From DATJFQ01 sp035492775 (GTDB taxonomy: Bacteria; Acidobacteriota; Vicinamibacteria; Vicinamibacterales; 2-12-FULL-66-21), in assembly GCA_035492775.1 (NCBI GenBank), contig DATJIW010000031.1:62001-126000 (forward strand): a stretch of 64,000 nt of DNA. The letters run 5' to 3'. Positions 48,993 through 57,215 of the stretch are shown one piece after another (position 1 is the stretch's first letter; each line of letters opens with the position of its first letter). Under the pieces are notes generated by a model that saw only the letters and a program-made list of their open reading frames with translations, was not told where the DNA came from and did not search any database. Both the position numbers and the translations under genes were made by a program.

Positions 48993-49995
48993 TCGAGAAC
49001 GAGCCGTCGGTGTTGGCCGTCAGCAGCAGCCAATGGCTCGTCGTCGTATCGAGGTTCGCGATGCGCGCGGCATCGAAATCCTCGGACCCCTGCAGCAGCG
49101 AGTGATGCAGCTGCCAGGTGTCGATGTCGGCATGCCTGTGGAGCTCCGCGAGCAGGCTCGGCGCGCCACCCTTCATCGGGCCGTTGATGACCACCGCCGC
49201 GCGCGGCTGAAGCGCGTCGAACGTCGCCGGGTCCGCGGCGTCCGCACCTCCGTGATGTGCTACCCGATACGCATCTACGCGACCGATTAAGTTCGTCGGG
49301 CACATCAGCGCGAACAGCGGCTCTCCCGTCAGATCGCCGGGGTCGAAGTAACGAAAGCGTCCGTACTGCACGACCACTGCGACGGAGCGCGGGTTCTCAG
49401 TAGGTTCCTGCGGAGGAGTGGCCGTCGTGCATTCAGTATTCGGTCGTCCTGCCCCGTCGTGCGGTCCGCTCAGCGTCCTGCCGGCGGCGCTCACGACTGT
49501 GACGTCGAGGCCCTTCACGGGCACCCGCGCACCGGGAGTCGCGAGGATATGACGCCCTTTTGCGCGGACGGCCTCGTACCACTTGAACGCTTCGAGCGTC
49601 CCGGCGACGGCATCCGCATCGGGACGTGGGCCGCCATTGTCGACGAACGTGCGGATCGGCATCAGCGCCGAGAGCTCCGTTACACCCCCGATGTGATCGG
49701 CATGCGCATGGCTGACGACCAGCACGTCAATCCGCGACACGCCCGCGTCGCGCGCGGCGGCAACGATGCGGTTGGCGTCGCGCGCCCGCGCGGGATCTCC
49801 CGGCTTCGACGAGAACTCGCCAGCGCCCGGGAACCCGGTGTCGATCAGCATCGACTGTCCGCGAGGCGTCACGATCAGCGTTGCCTGCCCGCCCTCTGTG
49901 TCGATGAAGTAGATTCTGAGTGCCGGGGCGGCGGTCAGCGGAAGCGATGTCAGCGCGACGAGCGCGGTAAGACCCACGAGACGCCGCTTGATCAC
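48946..49995 (-). CDS. Exported metallo-beta-lactamase-fold hydrolase (ComEC/Rec2 C-terminal-like)
   Basis: 349 residues. Signal peptide (RLVGLTALVALTSLPLTAAPA), then an MBL fold with IYFIDTEGGQATLIV, LIDTGF and the metal motif SHAHADHIGG near residues 95-104; later YFDPGDLTGEP and RVAHHGGADA supply further ligands. These resemble the ComEC-type MBL domain rather than beta-lactamases. GTG 49995 is chosen as it starts the signal peptide and follows TGCTACAAT by six bases; an in-frame GTG at 50028 is the alternative. The substrate is unknown; nucleic acid or phosphodiester cleavage is possible for this subgroup. Confidence 0.85.
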   Translation of the reverse strand: MIKRRLVGLTALVALTSLPLTAAPALRIYFIDTEGGQATLIVTPRGQSMLIDTGFPGAGEFSSKPGDPARARDANRIVAAARDAGVSRIDVLVVSHAHADHIGGVTELSALMPIRTFVDNGGPRPDADAVAGTLEAFKWYEAVRAKGRHILATPGARVPVKGLDVTVVSAAGRTLSGPHDGAGRPNTECTTATPPQEPTENPRSVAVVVQYGRFRYFDPGDLTGEPLFALMCPTNLIGRVDAYRVAHHGGADAADPATFDALQPRAAVVINGPMKGGAPSLLAELHRHADIDTWQLHHSLLQGSEDFDAARIANLDTTTSHWLLLTANTDGSFSITNQRTGGGKAYAAR

Positions 49996-50001
49996 CGCGG
50001 A

Positions 50002-50010
50002 ATTGTAGCA
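50002..50010 (-). promoter_or_regulatory. Extended -10 promoter of the MBL hydrolase gene
   Basis: TGCTACAAT on the minus strand, six bases before GTG 49995: transcription would begin at the start codon. Confidence 0.5.
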
Positions 50011-50051
50011 GCAGCCGCTGACGGTCACGTCGAATGTGATAGGTACTCAAT

Positions 50052-51056
50052 GTGCATGACGTGATCGTGATCGGCTCGGGCCCTGTCGGACTCGCGTGCG
50101 CCATCGAAGCGCAGCGCGTCGGTTTGACGGCCCGGGTGATAGACAAGGGTGCGCTCGTCAACTCCATCGTCGGCTATCCACTGCGTATGGAGTTCTTCTC
50201 CACGCCGGAACTGATCGAAATCGGCGGCTATCCGTTCCCGGTCCAGCGCTACAAGCCGACGCGCGAGGACGCCATCGAGTACTACCGGCTCGTCGCCGCG
50301 CGCGAAGCGCTGGACATCTGCCTGTATGAAACGGTCCTTGACGTCCAGGGTGCACACGGCGATTTCATGGTCACGACGTCGAAGACGGGGCACCGGGCCC
50401 GCCACATCGTCGTCGCGACGGGCTTTTTCGATCGTCCGAACCCGTTGAACGTGCCCGGCGAGGATCTCCCGAAGGTCACGCATTACTACTCCGACGTGTT
50501 TCGCTATCTTCGACAGAAAGTGGCGGTGATAGGCGCGAAGAACTCGGCTGCGAAAGCGGCGCTCGATTGCTACCGGCACGGCATCGAGGTATCGCTGATC
50601 GTTCGATCGCCGCAGCTGTCCGATTCCATCAAGTACTGGCTGAAACCCGACCTCGCCAATCGCATCAAGGAAGGCAGTATTACGGCTCTCTTCAACACCA
50701 GCGTTGCCGCGATCCGCGAGAAATCGCTCGTGCTCTCGACGCTCGATGGCGAACGCGAGATCGCAAACGACTGGGTGCTCGCGATGACTGGCTACCATCC
50801 CGACTTCGGCTTTCTCGAACGGATCGGGATCGGGCTCGCGGACGACGCGGACCGAACGCCGACGTACGACGAAACGACTTTTCAAACCAATCGGCCGGGC
50901 GTCTACATCGCCGGCACCGTGTGCGGCGGATATCACACGAGCCGTTGGTTCATCGAGAACGGCCGCTTTCACGCGCGGCAGATCGCAAAGCACATCGCCG
51001 AAGGACGCGCCGCGCCGATCGATCTCGAGCACGTGCACTGGAAGACGGAGGAATGA
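50052..51056 (+). CDS. ypdA: YpdA-like FAD/NAD(P)-dependent (bacillithiol) disulfide reductase
   Basis: 334 residues. N-terminal FAD motif VIVIGSGPVGLACAIEA (residues 4-20), NADPH motif VAVIGAKNSAAKAALDCYRHG near 157-177, and C-terminal GVYIAGTVCGGYHTSRWFIENGRFHA. The sequence order and the GYPLRMEFFSTPELIEIGGYPF region match YpdA, which in Firmicutes reduces bacillithiol disulfide. It lacks the C-x-x-C of thioredoxin reductase. A GTG start is forced, since nearby ATGs are out of frame. It suggests use of a bacillithiol-like thiol, not otherwise visible in this window. Confidence 0.85.
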   Translation: MHDVIVIGSGPVGLACAIEAQRVGLTARVIDKGALVNSIVGYPLRMEFFSTPELIEIGGYPFPVQRYKPTREDAIEYYRLVAAREALDICLYETVLDVQGAHGDFMVTTSKTGHRARHIVVATGFFDRPNPLNVPGEDLPKVTHYYSDVFRYLRQKVAVIGAKNSAAKAALDCYRHGIEVSLIVRSPQLSDSIKYWLKPDLANRIKEGSITALFNTSVAAIREKSLVLSTLDGEREIANDWVLAMTGYHPDFGFLERIGIGLADDADRTPTYDETTFQTNRPGVYIAGTVCGGYHTSRWFIENGRFHARQIAKHIAEGRAAPIDLEHVHWKTEE

Positions 51057-51066
51057 GCAAGTCGTC

Positions 51067-51882
51067 TCAGAACTCCGATGCCAGCCACTGCGGTACGCTC
51101 AGCTCGATACGCCATATCGGGCCATCCGGAAAGAACTGCTGCTCGGCTGCAAGAAACGCCGGCGCCGTGCCTTCCAGCACCCAGACATGGGCATCCGCCG
51201 GCTGCTTGCCCACGAGCGGGGCGAGCAGCCCTTTGACGCCGCCGATCTTTGGCTTCAGCGTGTATTCCGTTACCCGGTTTTCAGCGTCCCCCTTGGCAAA
51301 CGGCTCGGAACGCACGCCGGCGAGCTCGAGGTTGATCAGCTGCGGCTCCGGCGTTGCAACGACCATCGGCAGTTCCTTCGGCGGCGAACGCCGATCCACG
51401 TTCTTCAGCAGGACAGGAATGAGTCCGTTCACCAGCCCGGGAGGTAACTCCATGCGGCGATCGACGGTCTTTTCCTTGCCGTCGTCGGTGTACGTGACCT
51501 TCACCCGCTGAGTTGCAACGTCGATCGCCATGTCCACCGGACGCGGAAACGACGGACCGTGTTCGCGCATCCGATCGCGAATCAGTTTGAACGTGTCGCG
51601 CTGCGAGAACACAGCGGTCTCGTCGTAGAGCGACCCGTCGTTGAAACGGAACGTCAGCCGGGACGTCACGCCGCCGGGCCGCGCATCCTGCTCGAGATCG
51701 CCTCTCGCGATAATCTTCCCGCCCTCGTCGCGTAGCACGAGAAACCCGTGTACGAGTCCCTCGACATGCCGGACGTGCACCGGGTCGGCACCGGCTGCCG
51801 CGACCAGGATGAAAGTCAAAGCAGCTGGCGTCGCCCAACATCTCGCGTTCACTCGCGTCACCTCGGTCGTGACTGACCGCAA
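51067..51882 (-). CDS. Exported hypothetical protein
   Basis: 271 residues with an N-terminal signal-like stretch (CWATPAALTFILVAAAGADP). The remainder is beta-rich, with HGFLVLRDEGGKIIARGDLEQD and DMAIDVATQRVKVTYTDDGKEK, and ends IWRIELSVPQWLASEF. I do not recognise a family; similar exported proteins are common in Acidobacteriota. The start is taken as TTG 51882 with GGAGG eight bases upstream; GTG 51852 is an alternative. It is convergent with ypdA (10 bases apart). Confidence 0.6.
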   Translation of the reverse strand: MRSVTTEVTRVNARCWATPAALTFILVAAAGADPVHVRHVEGLVHGFLVLRDEGGKIIARGDLEQDARPGGVTSRLTFRFNDGSLYDETAVFSQRDTFKLIRDRMREHGPSFPRPVDMAIDVATQRVKVTYTDDGKEKTVDRRMELPPGLVNGLIPVLLKNVDRRSPPKELPMVVATPEPQLINLELAGVRSEPFAKGDAENRVTEYTLKPKIGGVKGLLAPLVGKQPADAHVWVLEGTAPAFLAAEQQFFPDGPIWRIELSVPQWLASEF

Positions 51883-52033
51883 GACTCCTGCCTCCGGAGT
51901 ACTGCCAAATAGGTGAAGGAATCCGCCGATCGGCGTAAGGACGAGTTACTGCGAGTTGCAGCGACTTTCGTTCTCCGTGCGTGCGCTCTTCTTGCATATC
52001 CCGACGCCGGGATCGATGAGAGGAGATTGAGTG

Positions 52034-52900
52034 ATGGCAGAGATAGCCGAGCCCGTCGGATCGCAGAAATGGATTGACGAAGGCGCCAAACCCGTCGAGC
52101 AGGCGGTCCACAAGCTGTTCGAAAGCGACTCGGGCCGTGTCACCAAAGACATGCTGAACGGCGCGTGGCTCGGCCATCCGCTCCACCCTGTCCTCACCGA
52201 CATTCCGGTAGGCGCGTGGATGATGGCGCAGGTGTTCGACGCCGTGGACGGCGCGTCGGGCAGCAATCGTTACGCCGACGCGGCGAACGTCTGCATCCTC
52301 ACCGGCCTGGTCGGCGCCGTGGGCGCGGCCATCACGGGCATCACGGATTGGAGCGATACCGGAGGCAAATCGCGCCGGCTGGGATTCGTCCACGGCCTCG
52401 TGAACCTCACGGCGACGACGCTCTTCCTCACGTCGGCGGTGCTGCGCCGCCGTCGCCGCACGAGCGGCGCGGTGGCCGCCTCGTCCGCGGGCTTCGCAAC
52501 CGCCATGGTCGGGGCGTATCTGGGCGGCGGACTCGTCTATCAGCGGACGATCGGACCCAACCACTCGCTGCCCAACGACGTCCCCGACGAGTTCGCTCGA
52601 ACCATTCCCGCGAGCCAGCTTGCCGAAGGTGCAATGCGGCGCGTCATTATCGGCGACACGCCGATCGTGCTCGTCCGCCACCAGGATCGGATCTGCGCGT
52701 TATCGGATCGATGCGCGCACCAGGGAGGGCCGCTGTCGCAGGGCGAACTACGCGATGGCGTCGTCCATTGCCCGTGGCACGACTCGCAATATCGCGTGGA
52801 AGACGGCTCACTCGTGCACGGGCCTTCCACCTTCGATCAGCCCTGCTTCGACACCCGCATCGTCGACGGCTACATCGAGGTGAAGGCGCAGGACTGGTAG
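52034..52900 (+). CDS. DUF2231 membrane domain fused to a Rieske [2Fe-2S] domain
   Basis: 288 residues. The first ~180 residues form a DUF2231-type domain with four membrane helices and the family start GAWLGHPLHPVLTDIPVGAW. After YQRTIGPNHSLP comes a ferredoxin-type Rieske domain: CAHQGGPL (near residues 234-241) and CPWHDSQY (near 253-260) supply two Cys and two His ligands. It is likely an inner-membrane electron-transfer protein facing the cytoplasm. AGGAG lies eight bases before the ATG; a GTG at 52031 is also possible. It is divergent from the exported hypothetical gene by 151 bases, which contain no other gene. Confidence 0.88.
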   Translation: MAEIAEPVGSQKWIDEGAKPVEQAVHKLFESDSGRVTKDMLNGAWLGHPLHPVLTDIPVGAWMMAQVFDAVDGASGSNRYADAANVCILTGLVGAVGAAITGITDWSDTGGKSRRLGFVHGLVNLTATTLFLTSAVLRRRRRTSGAVAASSAGFATAMVGAYLGGGLVYQRTIGPNHSLPNDVPDEFARTIPASQLAEGAMRRVIIGDTPIVLVRHQDRICALSDRCAHQGGPLSQGELRDGVVHCPWHDSQYRVEDGSLVHGPSTFDQPCFDTRIVDGYIEVKAQDW

Positions 52901-52910
52901 AAGCGGCAGA

Positions 52911-55619
52911 TTACTCGGACCGCAGCGCCGCGAGCGGCAGGACCCTCAGCGCGCGCTGCGCGGGTATCGCGCACGACAAGACAGCGACGCCCAGAACCGC
53001 GCCCACCGCAATCACGTACGTAACGGGATCGGTCTGAGATATGCCGAACAGTTCGGTCGCGAGTGCTCGAGAGGTCCAAAGCGACAGCAGAAGTCCCGCC
53101 GCGAGGCCGATGAACACCGGCACGAGACCCCCGCGCATGATGTCGGCGACGATCCGCCCGGTGGGCGCCCCCAGCGCGCGGCGGATCCCAATCTCGGACG
53201 TGCGGCTGGCCACGGTGTAGGCGAGCACGCCATAGATGCCGCTGGCACCCAGCAGCACGCCGATTACCGCGAACACAAGGAGCAGCGTCGTGGTGAACCG
53301 TGGACGCGCGACTGAGCGGTCCACGATTGTCGCCATCGATTCGATGCCGAACAGCGGAAGCCGCGGATCGAGATCGTGCACGGCCGTACGGAGCGCTGCA
53401 ATCGCCGGTTCGCTTGCGCCGGACACGCGCATCATGATCGCCATCGAACGTGTCGGTCCGTCGCCCATATAAGGGACCTGCGACTGGGGGATGTAGTAAG
53501 TCGGCCGGGGCGCCGCATCGAGCGCTTCGTCGCGCGCGTCGGCAACGATGCCGACGATCGTCATCCATGCCTCCGGTGCCGTCACGCCTGCCACCCTGAT
53601 CCGTCGGCCGATCGGATCTTCGCCGGGAAAAAACGTCCGCGCCATCGCCTCACTGATCGCCGTCACCATCATCGCGCGCGAATCGTCCGATGCAGCGATG
53701 AAGCGGCCGCGCCGCACGGGAATCGCGAGTGTCCGCATGAGATCCGGGCGGGCGATCACGGCGGCGGCGTTCCAGGCCATCTGCCCCGCGCCGGGCTTTG
53801 GACGGCCTTCGATCTCGAAATCCCACACACCGGCGCTATCCGCGAACGGAATCGCGCTCGAGGCCGAGGCGGCGATAACGCCAGGTGTGGCGCGGACCCG
53901 ATCGAGGACAGAGGAATAAAACGTCTCGACCTGTGCCGCCGTCTGGTAATCCTTCTGCGGCAATGCAACGTTTGCCGTCACGAGACCGGACGGCTGGAAC
54001 CCCGGATCGGTCGAGAGCAGGCGGTTGAAACCCCGAAGCATCAAGCCTGCTCCGAGTACCAGGACGACGCTGAGGGCGACCTCCGCGGCGACGAGCGTCC
54101 GGCGCACGCGCTGCCGTCCGCCGCTCGACGTCGTGGCATGACTGCTCTCCCGCAGCGTCCCTCGTGCCGCTGCCGCGGCACCGCGAAGCGCGGGGAGCAT
54201 GCCGCTCAAAATCGCCGTGGCAACCGATACCAGCAGTCCAAATGCGACGACGCGGCCGTCGATCCCGACTTCCGCCGAGCGTGGAACGCTGGACGGATCG
54301 ACCGCGATCAGCGCGCGGACGCCGAGCCACGCGAATACGAGTCCCAGTGCACCTCCAATCAGCGACAGGATCGCGGCCTCGGCGAGCGTCAGACGGATCA
54401 ACTCGCCGCGCCCGGCGCCGAGCGCGGCGCGGATCGACATCTCGCGCGTGCGGCCCTCGCCGCGGCTCATCAGGACTCCGGCAAGGTTCGCGCACACGAT
54501 CAGCACGACGAAGGCCGTCGCGACGAGAAGGGCCATGAGCGCCGGTCGGGCGTTGCCGACCGTGTCATCCAGCAGCGGCCGGATGAACAGATAGTGGCCG
54601 GTGTGCACGTCGGGATATCGTGCCTTCCAGTCCGCCATGATCGTCGCGAGTTCCGCCCGCGCCTGATCGAAGGACACGCCGTCGCCGAGCCGACCGATCG
54701 CCCGCAGCGAATGGCTCTTCCGGCTTCCCGGCGCCGCAGCATCGATGGCGAGTGGCAGCCAGATCCGTGTGGTGGTGCCCGGGTACGCGAAACCGGCGGG
54801 CATCACGCCGACGATGGTCGTCGGCTCGCCGTTGAGTGGCACCGTGCGGCCCACGATGGCTGGATCGGCGCCGAACCGGGAGCGCCAGTAGCCATCGGCG
54901 ATGACGGCCGCCTTCGGACCGTTGGGACGATCTTCGTCGGACGTGAACGTGCGTCCCTTCGCGGGAGACTCCCGGAGCAGCGAAAAGAAGTTTCCGCTCA
55001 CCGCGGCGGCAGGCACCCGGTCCGGCTCCGCCGCCGGTCCGCCGACCGTCACGGTTCGCGACTGCCAGGCGGCGACGTCGTTCAACGCGTGCGATTGCCG
55101 GCGGTAGTCCAGGAATTCCGGCGCGGAGAGCACGAAACGCGGATAGTTGAACCCGCTCTCGGGATCGAAGCGTCCCCAGATCGCAACGAGCCGTCCACTC
55201 TGTGGCAATCGAAGCGGCTCCAGGAGCACGGCATGGACGACGCTGAACACCGCCGTCGTCGCGCCTATGCCGGTCGCGAGCGTCAGCACGAGAAAGAGCG
55301 TCAGTGCCGGCTGGGACTTCAACGAGCGGGCGGCATGGCGGACGTCGCGAACGATGTGCTGCATGGCGTGTCCTTCCGGCTGGGACTGGCGGGCAAGCCG
55401 CCGAAGCGACCCATCGAACGAGCTGCGGTGGCGCTCGCGCGCCGCGCTGATGACGAGATCGGCGAGCGCTCTCGACAGGATCAGCAGGCGCGCCCCAGCG
55501 GCGGGGGTGCCGTGCCACCGATCTTCGAAATCCTGCAGCATCTCCGGCCCGTATTCCCGGCGAAACCGCTGCGGAAACAGCCGCAGGCCGGCGCGCACCG
55601 CACGCTCGTGCAGGCGCAT
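52911..55619 (-). CDS. ADOP-type ABC transporter permease (MacB/FtsX-like)
   Basis: 902 residues. A soluble N-terminal stretch (LRLFPQRFRREYGPEMLQDFEDRW, about 1-85) is the mark of the acidobacterial duplicated orphan permease group. Then come two MacB-type units: periplasmic MacB_PCD domains (about 115-330 and 520-760) and two FtsX four-helix blocks, each ending in the characteristic ALRSE-type tail (LPLAALRSE at the C-terminus). No ATPase gene adjoins. ATG 55619 lies two bases before the PadR stop on the same strand, with GGAAG as ribosome site, and matches the family start. It is probably controlled by the upstream PadR repressor. Confidence 0.92.
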   Translation of the reverse strand: MRLHERAVRAGLRLFPQRFRREYGPEMLQDFEDRWHGTPAAGARLLILSRALADLVISAARERHRSSFDGSLRRLARQSQPEGHAMQHIVRDVRHAARSLKSQPALTLFLVLTLATGIGATTAVFSVVHAVLLEPLRLPQSGRLVAIWGRFDPESGFNYPRFVLSAPEFLDYRRQSHALNDVAAWQSRTVTVGGPAAEPDRVPAAAVSGNFFSLLRESPAKGRTFTSDEDRPNGPKAAVIADGYWRSRFGADPAIVGRTVPLNGEPTTIVGVMPAGFAYPGTTTRIWLPLAIDAAAPGSRKSHSLRAIGRLGDGVSFDQARAELATIMADWKARYPDVHTGHYLFIRPLLDDTVGNARPALMALLVATAFVVLIVCANLAGVLMSRGEGRTREMSIRAALGAGRGELIRLTLAEAAILSLIGGALGLVFAWLGVRALIAVDPSSVPRSAEVGIDGRVVAFGLLVSVATAILSGMLPALRGAAAAARGTLRESSHATTSSGGRQRVRRTLVAAEVALSVVLVLGAGLMLRGFNRLLSTDPGFQPSGLVTANVALPQKDYQTAAQVETFYSSVLDRVRATPGVIAASASSAIPFADSAGVWDFEIEGRPKPGAGQMAWNAAAVIARPDLMRTLAIPVRRGRFIAASDDSRAMMVTAISEAMARTFFPGEDPIGRRIRVAGVTAPEAWMTIVGIVADARDEALDAAPRPTYYIPQSQVPYMGDGPTRSMAIMMRVSGASEPAIAALRTAVHDLDPRLPLFGIESMATIVDRSVARPRFTTTLLLVFAVIGVLLGASGIYGVLAYTVASRTSEIGIRRALGAPTGRIVADIMRGGLVPVFIGLAAGLLLSLWTSRALATELFGISQTDPVTYVIAVGAVLGVAVLSCAIPAQRALRVLPLAALRSE

Positions 55620-55620
55620 G

Positions 55621-55980
55621 TCACTTCCGCCGGGACGGAACGAGCCGGTGCTGACGCGCGGCCTGCAGCAGCGCTTCGAGCCGGTCGGTCTCTGCGGCCG
55701 CCACACGTCGTCCAAACTGCGTCAGGCGGTAATATCGCCGCCGCGCATCCGGCCGCTGTTCGTCGCGCGGCGGATTCGTCTCCTCGATCAGGCCGTCGGC
55801 CGTCAGCCGCGCGAGGATCCGATAGAGCGATCCGAGTTCCAACCGGACAGGGTCGTGCTCCGCCGCAACGGACGCCGCCAGTCCATAGGCGTGGCGGGCG
55901 CCGCCGGCCAGCCCGAGCAGGACCTGAAAATCCTGCGGTGCGAGCGGCAGAAACGAACGGGGATCCGGACCTTCAGTCAT
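55621..55980 (-). CDS. PadR-family transcriptional regulator
   Basis: 119 residues, winged helix: FQVLLGLAGGARHAYGLAASV, LELGSLYRILARLTADGLIEE and RRRYYRLTQFGRRVAA are the PadR hallmarks (the LYxxLxRLxxxGLI and RxYYxLT blocks). Linked to ADOP permeases in many Acidobacteriota. A 17-base palindrome overlapping the -10 box 31-47 bases upstream is a probable autoregulatory operator. ATG 55980 fits the family size. Confidence 0.92.
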   Translation of the reverse strand: MTEGPDPRSFLPLAPQDFQVLLGLAGGARHAYGLAASVAAEHDPVRLELGSLYRILARLTADGLIEETNPPRDEQRPDARRRYYRLTQFGRRVAAAETDRLEALLQAARQHRLVPSRRK

Positions 55981-56010
55981 CGTCGTCGATTGGACGCAAA
56001 CACTCCGTCC

Positions 56011-56027
56011 TGAGATTATATGTCTCA
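56011..56027 (-). promoter_or_regulatory. PadR operator/promoter
   Basis: TGAGATTATATGTCTCA is a palindrome with 5-bp arms. On the minus strand it contains a consensus TATAAT (56020-56015), with TCGACA as -35 at 18-base spacing. It also covers the stop codon of the LLM gene. Confidence 0.65.
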
Positions 56028-57071
56028 AACAGATAGTGTGTCGAGCTGTTGCTGGACCATCGGGGCGACGACCGAGCCGTACCGCCTGATGCACGCCATC
56101 AGCTTCTCGTGCGGCAGCGTCCCCATGCTGTACTTCAAGTCGAAACGCGAGAGACTCAGCGCCCTGGCGACCCTGACAATCTTGTCCGCAACCGTTGCAG
56201 GGGCGCCCACGAACAGGGCGCCCTCCGGGCCTGCGGCCTGGTCGAAGTCCCGGCGCGTCATCGGCCTCCACCCGCGCTCCCGCCCGATCCGGTTCATCAT
56301 CACTTCGAAGTGCGGCCATGCCTCCTCGCGCGCCTCTTCGTCGGTCTCCGCGATGTAGCCCGGCGAGTGCGCCGCGATAATGACCTCCGTCCCGCCGAAC
56401 TGCGCCGTCGCGGATCGATACAGGTCCACATAGCGGGTGAACGCGAGCGGATTGCCGCCGATGATCGCGAGCGTCAGCGGCAAGTGATACTTCGCCGCGC
56501 GAATGACCGATTGAGGGCTCCCGCCGACGCCGACCCACGCACGCAGCCGGCCCGACTCGGTCGGCGGGAACACCCGCTGATCCTTGAGCGCCGCGCGGGT
56601 CCGACCCGACCACGTGACGGGCTGCTCCCGCAGGAGCTCGACGAACAGATTCAGCTTTTCCTCGAACAGCAGTTCGTAATCCTCGAGCGCGTATCCAAAC
56701 AGCGGGAACGATTCCGTAAAAGAGCCGCGGCCCAGAATGACCTCCGCGCGGCCTCCGGACGCGGCGTTCAGCGTCGAGAATCGCTCGAACACGCGGACGG
56801 GGTCGTCCGAGCTGAGCACCGTGACTGCGGAGCCCAGGTGAATGTGGCGTGTCTGACCGGCGATGGCGGCAAGCACCACTTCCGGCGCGGAGATGGCGAA
56901 GTCCTCGCGATGGTGCTCCCCCACGCCGAAAAAATGCAATCCGAGCTGGTCGGCGAGGACCGCCTCGCGGATCACATTGCGAATCACTTCGGCGGGCGCA
57001 AGCGCGTGGCCGGCGTCATCGACGGTCACGTCGCCGAAGGTATCGAGACCGAGTTCGAGCGCGTGTGGCAT
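56025..57071 (-). CDS. LLM-class flavin-dependent oxidoreductase
   Basis: 348 residues, luciferase-like TIM barrel using FMNH2 or F420. Phrases: LGLDTFGDV, LGLHFFGVGEHHREDFAISAPEVVLAAIAGQTRHIHLGSAVTVLSSDDPVRVFERFSTLNAAS (here only quoted in parts), ELLREQPVTWSGRTR and VGVGGSPQSV are typical of the YtmO/LuxA-like group. ATG 57071 is used; TATGAT sits eight bases before it. The 3' end overlaps the PadR promoter. Substrate unknown. Confidence 0.88.
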   Translation of the reverse strand: MPHALELGLDTFGDVTVDDAGHALAPAEVIRNVIREAVLADQLGLHFFGVGEHHREDFAISAPEVVLAAIAGQTRHIHLGSAVTVLSSDDPVRVFERFSTLNAASGGRAEVILGRGSFTESFPLFGYALEDYELLFEEKLNLFVELLREQPVTWSGRTRAALKDQRVFPPTESGRLRAWVGVGGSPQSVIRAAKYHLPLTLAIIGGNPLAFTRYVDLYRSATAQFGGTEVIIAAHSPGYIAETDEEAREEAWPHFEVMMNRIGRERGWRPMTRRDFDQAAGPEGALFVGAPATVADKIVRVARALSLSRFDLKYSMGTLPHEKLMACIRRYGSVVAPMVQQQLDTLSV

Positions 57072-57164
57072 GACCTTCAATCATAGAATGCTTCCGCATG
57101 CCGCCCCGGCGCCCTTCCGCAGAGCGCCGCCGCCATGTTCATCCTCCTGACATCTTCGGTCCAC

Positions 57165-57170
57165 TAGAAT
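57165..57170 (+). promoter_or_regulatory. -10 box of the YncE-like gene
   Basis: TAGAAT, with start near 57177 and a GAGGTG ribosome site just before ATG 57216. Confidence 0.4.
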
Positions 57171-57215
57171 GGCGCCCTCGGCCGAAGGGCCGCACTCATT
57201 CATCGAGGTGCTGAC

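Noticed and set aside
53376..56036. 886-codon open frame on the plus strand opposite the ADOP and PadR genes
   Set aside because: Spans two well-supported minus-strand genes and their intergenic operator; composition is typical of an antisense shadow.
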